64,000 nucleotides of DNA from Pseudofrankia sp. DC12 (GTDB taxonomy: Bacteria > Actinomycetota > Actinomycetes > Frankiales > Frankiaceae): contig NZ_KQ031391.1 of the NCBI RefSeq assembly GCF_000966285.1, positions 6,510,430 to 6,574,429 on the forward strand, read 5' to 3'. Below are positions 60,986 to 64,000 of this stretch, piece by piece. The notes under the pieces were generated by a model. That model saw nothing but the letters and a program-made list of their open reading frames with translations, was not told the origin of the DNA and searched no databases. Positions within the stretch are counted from its first letter, which is position 1; the number at the start of each line of letters is the position of its first letter. The position numbers and the translations under genes were made by a program.

Positions 60986-62739
60986 CAGCCGGCCGCCGTC
61001 GCTGCGAGGTAGGCCCGCCAGCCGCCGTGCGCGCTGATGTCCGGCGCGCTCGCGACGGCGAACGGCTCGACCAGGAACCCGGTGACCTCACGACCGTCGG
61101 CCAGGCCGACCTTACCGAGCACCATCGGCCCGGGCACGGCCGCGAGGAAGGTCCCGAGCCCGGCGGCCGGCAGCCGCCACAGCTCGCCCTCGACGCTCGC
61201 GCCCTCGGCACCCGGCGTGACCCGCACGAGGCCGGGCTTCGCGGGCACAGTCTCCAGGGCGTGCAGCCGGTAGGCGGCCGCGGTGCGGACCGGGCCGACC
61301 AGGGTGCCGCCGGCGGCGACCAGCTGGGCGTTGAGCGGCTGCCCGGTCAGGTGCGCGCCGACGACGAACAGCTCCAGGCCCGGGTTCGCGAACCGTTCGG
61401 CGAGGCCGGCGAGCGTCCGGTCGGAGAAGGCCGGCCCGGTGAGCATCACCCCGAAGGGCAGCCCGTCGACGAACCCGGCCGGGACCGCGACCGACGCGTA
61501 GTCGAGCAGGTTCGCGAAGTTGGTGAACCGGCCCATCCGGGAGTTCGCGCCGACCGGGTCGGCAGCGACCTGTGCGAAAGTCGGGTGCCAGGTCGTCGTC
61601 GGGGTGAGCAGCGCGGCGCAGCCGTCGAGCGCGGCCCGGCCGGCCGCGCCGAGCGCCGCGAGCCGGGCGCTGTCGGCGGCCCAGTCGGCGGCGGTCCGCG
61701 CCTTCCCGCCCAGGATGATCGCGGCGACGGTCGGGTCCAGGTCGGTGCCGACCAGCTCGGGATGCGCCTCCAGATGGGCGCCGACGGCGGCGTAGCGTTC
61801 CGCGACGAACGCGCCGCCGTAGAGCAGCGTGGCCGCGTCCAGCAGGCGGGCGATGTCGACCTCGATGATCTCGACGCCGGTCGCCGCGAACCGGGCCACC
61901 GCGGCGGCGAACGCCTCACCCCAGCCGGGGGCGAGCCCGTCGAGATGCTCGGGTGTCGGCACGGCCACCCGCGGCCGGGCCGGTGCGGGCGGGGCCGGCG
62001 GGCCGGTGCGCGACCACGGGTCGGCCGGGTCCGGCCCCTCCATGACCTCGGCGACGGCCCGCGCCAGCGACAGGTCGCGGGCGAAGACGGTGACGCAGTC
62101 CAGGCTGTAGCAGGCCGGCACGACCCCGGTCACCGGGACGAGGCCCTTCGTCGGCTTCACCCCGACGAGGCCGTTGAGCGCGGCCGGTACCCGGCCCGAG
62201 CCGGCCGTGTCGGTACCGAGCGCCACGTCGACGATCCCGAGCGCCACGGCGACCGCGGACCCGGACGACGACCCGCCGGAGATCCGGGCCGGGTCCCAGG
62301 CGTTGCGCACCGCCCCGTAGGGGGAGCGGGTGCCGACGAGGCCGGTGGCGAACTGGTCCAGGTTGGTCTTGCCGATCATGATGGCGCCGGCGGCCCGCAG
62401 CCGGGCGACGGAGGTCGCGTCGGCGGCCGGCTCATAGGAGTAGGACGCGGCCGCCGCGGTCGTCGGCAGCCCGGCGACGTCGATGTTGTCCTTGACCGCC
62501 ACCACGACCCCGGCGAGGGGCAGCGCCGGGTCGATACCCGCCGCCTCCGCGAGGACGTCGTCCCGGTCCCGCAGGCTGATCCACACCTCCGGCCGGTCGA
62601 CCTTGGCGAGCCGCGCGAACGCCGCCTCGACCCGCTCCACCGGCTTCACGCCCGGCCCACCGACGCCCGGCCCGCCCGCGACCGGCCCAGCTGTCGACCC
62701 GCTCACGGCGTCTCGGGTTCGCTCCGTCGCTTCACTCAT
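60985..62739 (-). CDS. atzF: Allophanate hydrolase
   Basis: A 584-aa amidase-signature enzyme: KDNID with the catalytic Lys, ISGGSSSGSAVAVALG with the cis-Ser, and GTDTAGSGRVPAAL with the nucleophile Ser. The C-terminal domain beyond residue 470 is the second domain found in AtzF and DUR1,2. It splits allophanate to ammonia and carbon dioxide after urea carboxylase. ATG 62739 is after a run of G that serves as ribosome site. Arranged urea carboxylase, then this gene, then tetR. Confidence 0.95.
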   Translation of the reverse strand: MSEATERTRDAVSGSTAGPVAGGPGVGGPGVKPVERVEAAFARLAKVDRPEVWISLRDRDDVLAEAAGIDPALPLAGVVVAVKDNIDVAGLPTTAAAASYSYEPAADATSVARLRAAGAIMIGKTNLDQFATGLVGTRSPYGAVRNAWDPARISGGSSSGSAVAVALGIVDVALGTDTAGSGRVPAALNGLVGVKPTKGLVPVTGVVPACYSLDCVTVFARDLSLARAVAEVMEGPDPADPWSRTGPPAPPAPARPRVAVPTPEHLDGLAPGWGEAFAAAVARFAATGVEIIEVDIARLLDAATLLYGGAFVAERYAAVGAHLEAHPELVGTDLDPTVAAIILGGKARTAADWAADSARLAALGAAGRAALDGCAALLTPTTTWHPTFAQVAADPVGANSRMGRFTNFANLLDYASVAVPAGFVDGLPFGVMLTGPAFSDRTLAGLAERFANPGLELFVVGAHLTGQPLNAQLVAAGGTLVGPVRTAAAYRLHALETVPAKPGLVRVTPGAEGASVEGELWRLPAAGLGTFLAAVPGPMVLGKVGLADGREVTGFLVEPFAVASAPDISAHGGWRAYLAATAAG

Positions 62740-62874
62740 CGCCCCCCCCGTTCGTCGCATCCGCGCCGAACGGGGACCCCTGCTCGTGGCCATCCTCGTC
62801 CCTCGGACGTCCACTCCGCGAGCTCACTCCCGGGGTTCCTGGCCGATCGGCGGAGCCGACCGGGAAGGCCCGGC

Positions 62875-64000
62875 TCACGGGCGGACCGCCGCGAGGACCT
62901 GGCCGGGGGCGACCTGCTCACCCGGGCGGACGTAGATCTCCAACAGCGTTCCGCCCACCGGCGCGGTCACCTTCGTCTCCATCTTCATCGCCTCCAGGGA
63001 CAGCACCGGCTCGTCGGCCGCGACGAGGGTGCCCGGCTCGGCGGCCAGCTGCCAGACGGTCGCCGTGAACGGCGCCGTGACCGCGACCACGCCCGCAGGC
63101 AGCTCGACGTCAGCACCGGCCGCGACCACAGGCTCGTCCCGCCGGTCGAACTCGCCGGCGGCCCGCCAGCGTTCCTTCTCCGCCTCGAACGCCGCCGCCT
63201 GGGTGGCGCGGAACGCGGCGATCGAGCCCGCGTTCGCGGCCAGGAACGCGTTGTACTCGGCGATGGAGAAGGTGCCGTCCTCGGTGTCGCACGCGCCCCG
63301 GCCCGCGTCGGTCTCGGCCCGTAGCTCCAGCAGCTCGTCCGCGCTCACCGGGTACCACTCGATCCGGTCGAAGAAGCGCAGCGCCCACGGGTGCTCGGCG
63401 AACATCCCGCGGCGGCGGAAACGGTTCCACACCTGCACGGTACGGCCGACGAACTGGTATCCGCCCGGTCCTTCCATCCCGTAGATGCACAGGTAGGCGC
63501 CGCCGATGCCGACCGAGTTCTCCGCCGTCCAGGTACGCGCCGGGTTGTACTTCGTCGTCACCAGCCGGTGGCGCGGATCCAGCGGGGTCGCGACCGGCGC
63601 GCCGAGGTATACATCGCCGAGGCCGAGCACCAGGTAGCGGGCGTCGAACACGGTCCGGTACACGTCGTCGACCGAGCCCAGCCCGTTGATCCGCCGGATG
63701 AACTCGATGTTCCACGGGCACCAGGGCGCGTCGGCGCGCACCCCCGCCATGTACCGCTCGATCGCGAGCCTGGTCGCCGGGTCGTCCCAGGACAGCGGCA
63801 GCCGGACCCGCCGGGACGGGACGACGAGCGCCTCGGTCGCCGGCACCTCGTCCTCCAGCTCGCGCAGCAGCGCGGTCAGGTCGCGGGCCCGCAGCACCGA
63901 CGCGTCGGTGTGGATCTGCAGCGACCGGATGCCGGGCGTGACGTCGACGATCCCGGCCGGCGCGTGTGCGGCCAGCGTCTCGCGCAGCGCGTGGACCCGC
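62875..64000 (-). CDS. Urea carboxylase, C-terminal part (gene continues beyond window)
   Basis: The visible 374 residues are the C-terminal end of the protein. It has KipI/KipA-like domain sequence ([38 protein letters not shown]) and ends with the biotin-attachment domain, whose Lys is in [11 protein letters not shown]. The biotin-carboxylase domain would lie to the right. It turns urea, bicarbonate and ATP into allophanate, the substrate of the next gene. A gap of 135 bp separates the two. Confidence 0.93.
   Translation of the reverse strand, partial: RVHALRETLAAHAPAGIVDVTPGIRSLQIHTDASVLRARDLTALLRELEDEVPATEALVVPSRRVRLPLSWDDPATRLAIERYMAGVRADAPWCPWNIEFIRRINGLGSVDDVYRTVFDARYLVLGLGDVYLGAPVATPLDPRHRLVTTKYNPARTWTAENSVGIGGAYLCIYGMEGPGGYQFVGRTVQVWNRFRRRGMFAEHPWALRFFDRIEWYPVSADELLELRAETDAGRGACDTEDGTFSIAEYNAFLAANAGSIAAFRATQAAAFEAEKERWRAAGEFDRRDEPVVAAGADVELPAGVVAVTAPFTATVWQLAAEPGTLVAADEPVLSLEAMKMETKVTAPVGGTLLEIYVRPGEQVAPGQVLAAVRP

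Noticed and set aside
61027-63324. 765-codon plus-strand open frame over the urea genes
   Set aside because: It is antisense to two enzymes with clear catalytic motifs and has only low-complexity sequence.

Overview
The window is about 64 kb of very GC-rich DNA with GTG/ATG starts, Shine-Dalgarno sites and gene families (F420-type luciferase-like oxidoreductases, LmeA/DUF2993, GTP-type PEP carboxykinase, CdaR/PucR regulators, Cu/Zn-SOD lipoprotein) that point to a filamentous actinobacterium, most likely a Frankia/Pseudofrankia relative. That placement is an inference; there is no rRNA or other marker gene. I see no tRNA, rRNA or CRISPR array. The left edge cuts an FtsX-type permease and the right edge cuts a urea carboxylase.

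Region by region: 1-5 kb holds the permease and a three-gene minus-strand operon (methyltransferase, acyl-CoA dehydrogenase-like flavoprotein, type III polyketide synthase). 5-14 kb holds a small conserved protein, an N-terminally truncated VWA protein beside a PrxQ peroxiredoxin, an LmeA-like lipid-binding protein with tandem peptide repeats, a second type III PKS with an internal low-complexity insert, a MarR regulator divergent from a broken MFS gene with a large palindromic operator between them, and a branched-chain-type ABC binding protein. 14-28 kb is mostly catabolic and stress genes: amidohydrolase, RibD-type reductase, HAD phosphatase, Cu/Zn-SOD, two hotdog thioesterases, SDR, F420-type oxidoreductase, phosphotransferase, P450/BVMO relics, Ohr, TerC, and a CdaR-type regulator.

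27.6-37.4 kb is the most striking locus. A GTP-dependent PEP carboxykinase is divergent from an ArsR regulator followed by a tightly coupled six-gene operon for a membrane complex related to hydrogenase-4, formate hydrogenlyase and complex I (small subunit, HyfB, HyfC, HyfE, HyfF, HyfG-like). The order matches Mycobacterium tuberculosis Rv0081-Rv0087. The large subunit lacks both Cys pairs that bind the NiFe site, while the small subunit keeps its Fe-S cysteines. No ferredoxin subunit, formate dehydrogenase or hyp maturation gene is present. It therefore looks like an energy-converting hydrogenase-related (Ehr-type) complex whose reaction is unknown.

38-57 kb holds an aldehyde dehydrogenase, a stretch of gene relics, F420-type oxidoreductases, an MFS carrier, an HTH-ClpN protein with two upstream operators, a GGDEF diguanylate cyclase, a DJ-1/PfpI protein, a GlxA-type AraC regulator with an MFS exporter, an EthD-like gene scrambled by a 61-bp duplication, a phosphotransferase/acyl-CoA dehydrogenase pair, and an XRE-cupin regulator divergent from a BenE-type transporter with twin operators. 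58.4-60.2 kb is a group II intron with its reverse transcriptase. 60.3-64 kb is the urea carboxylase/allophanate hydrolase pathway with a TetR regulator.

Several broken genes (VWA, MFS twice, P450, BVMO, quinone reductase, EthD-like) and a dispersed 150-bp repeat suggest a locally rearranging accessory region, with the conserved Ehr-type operon standing out as intact.
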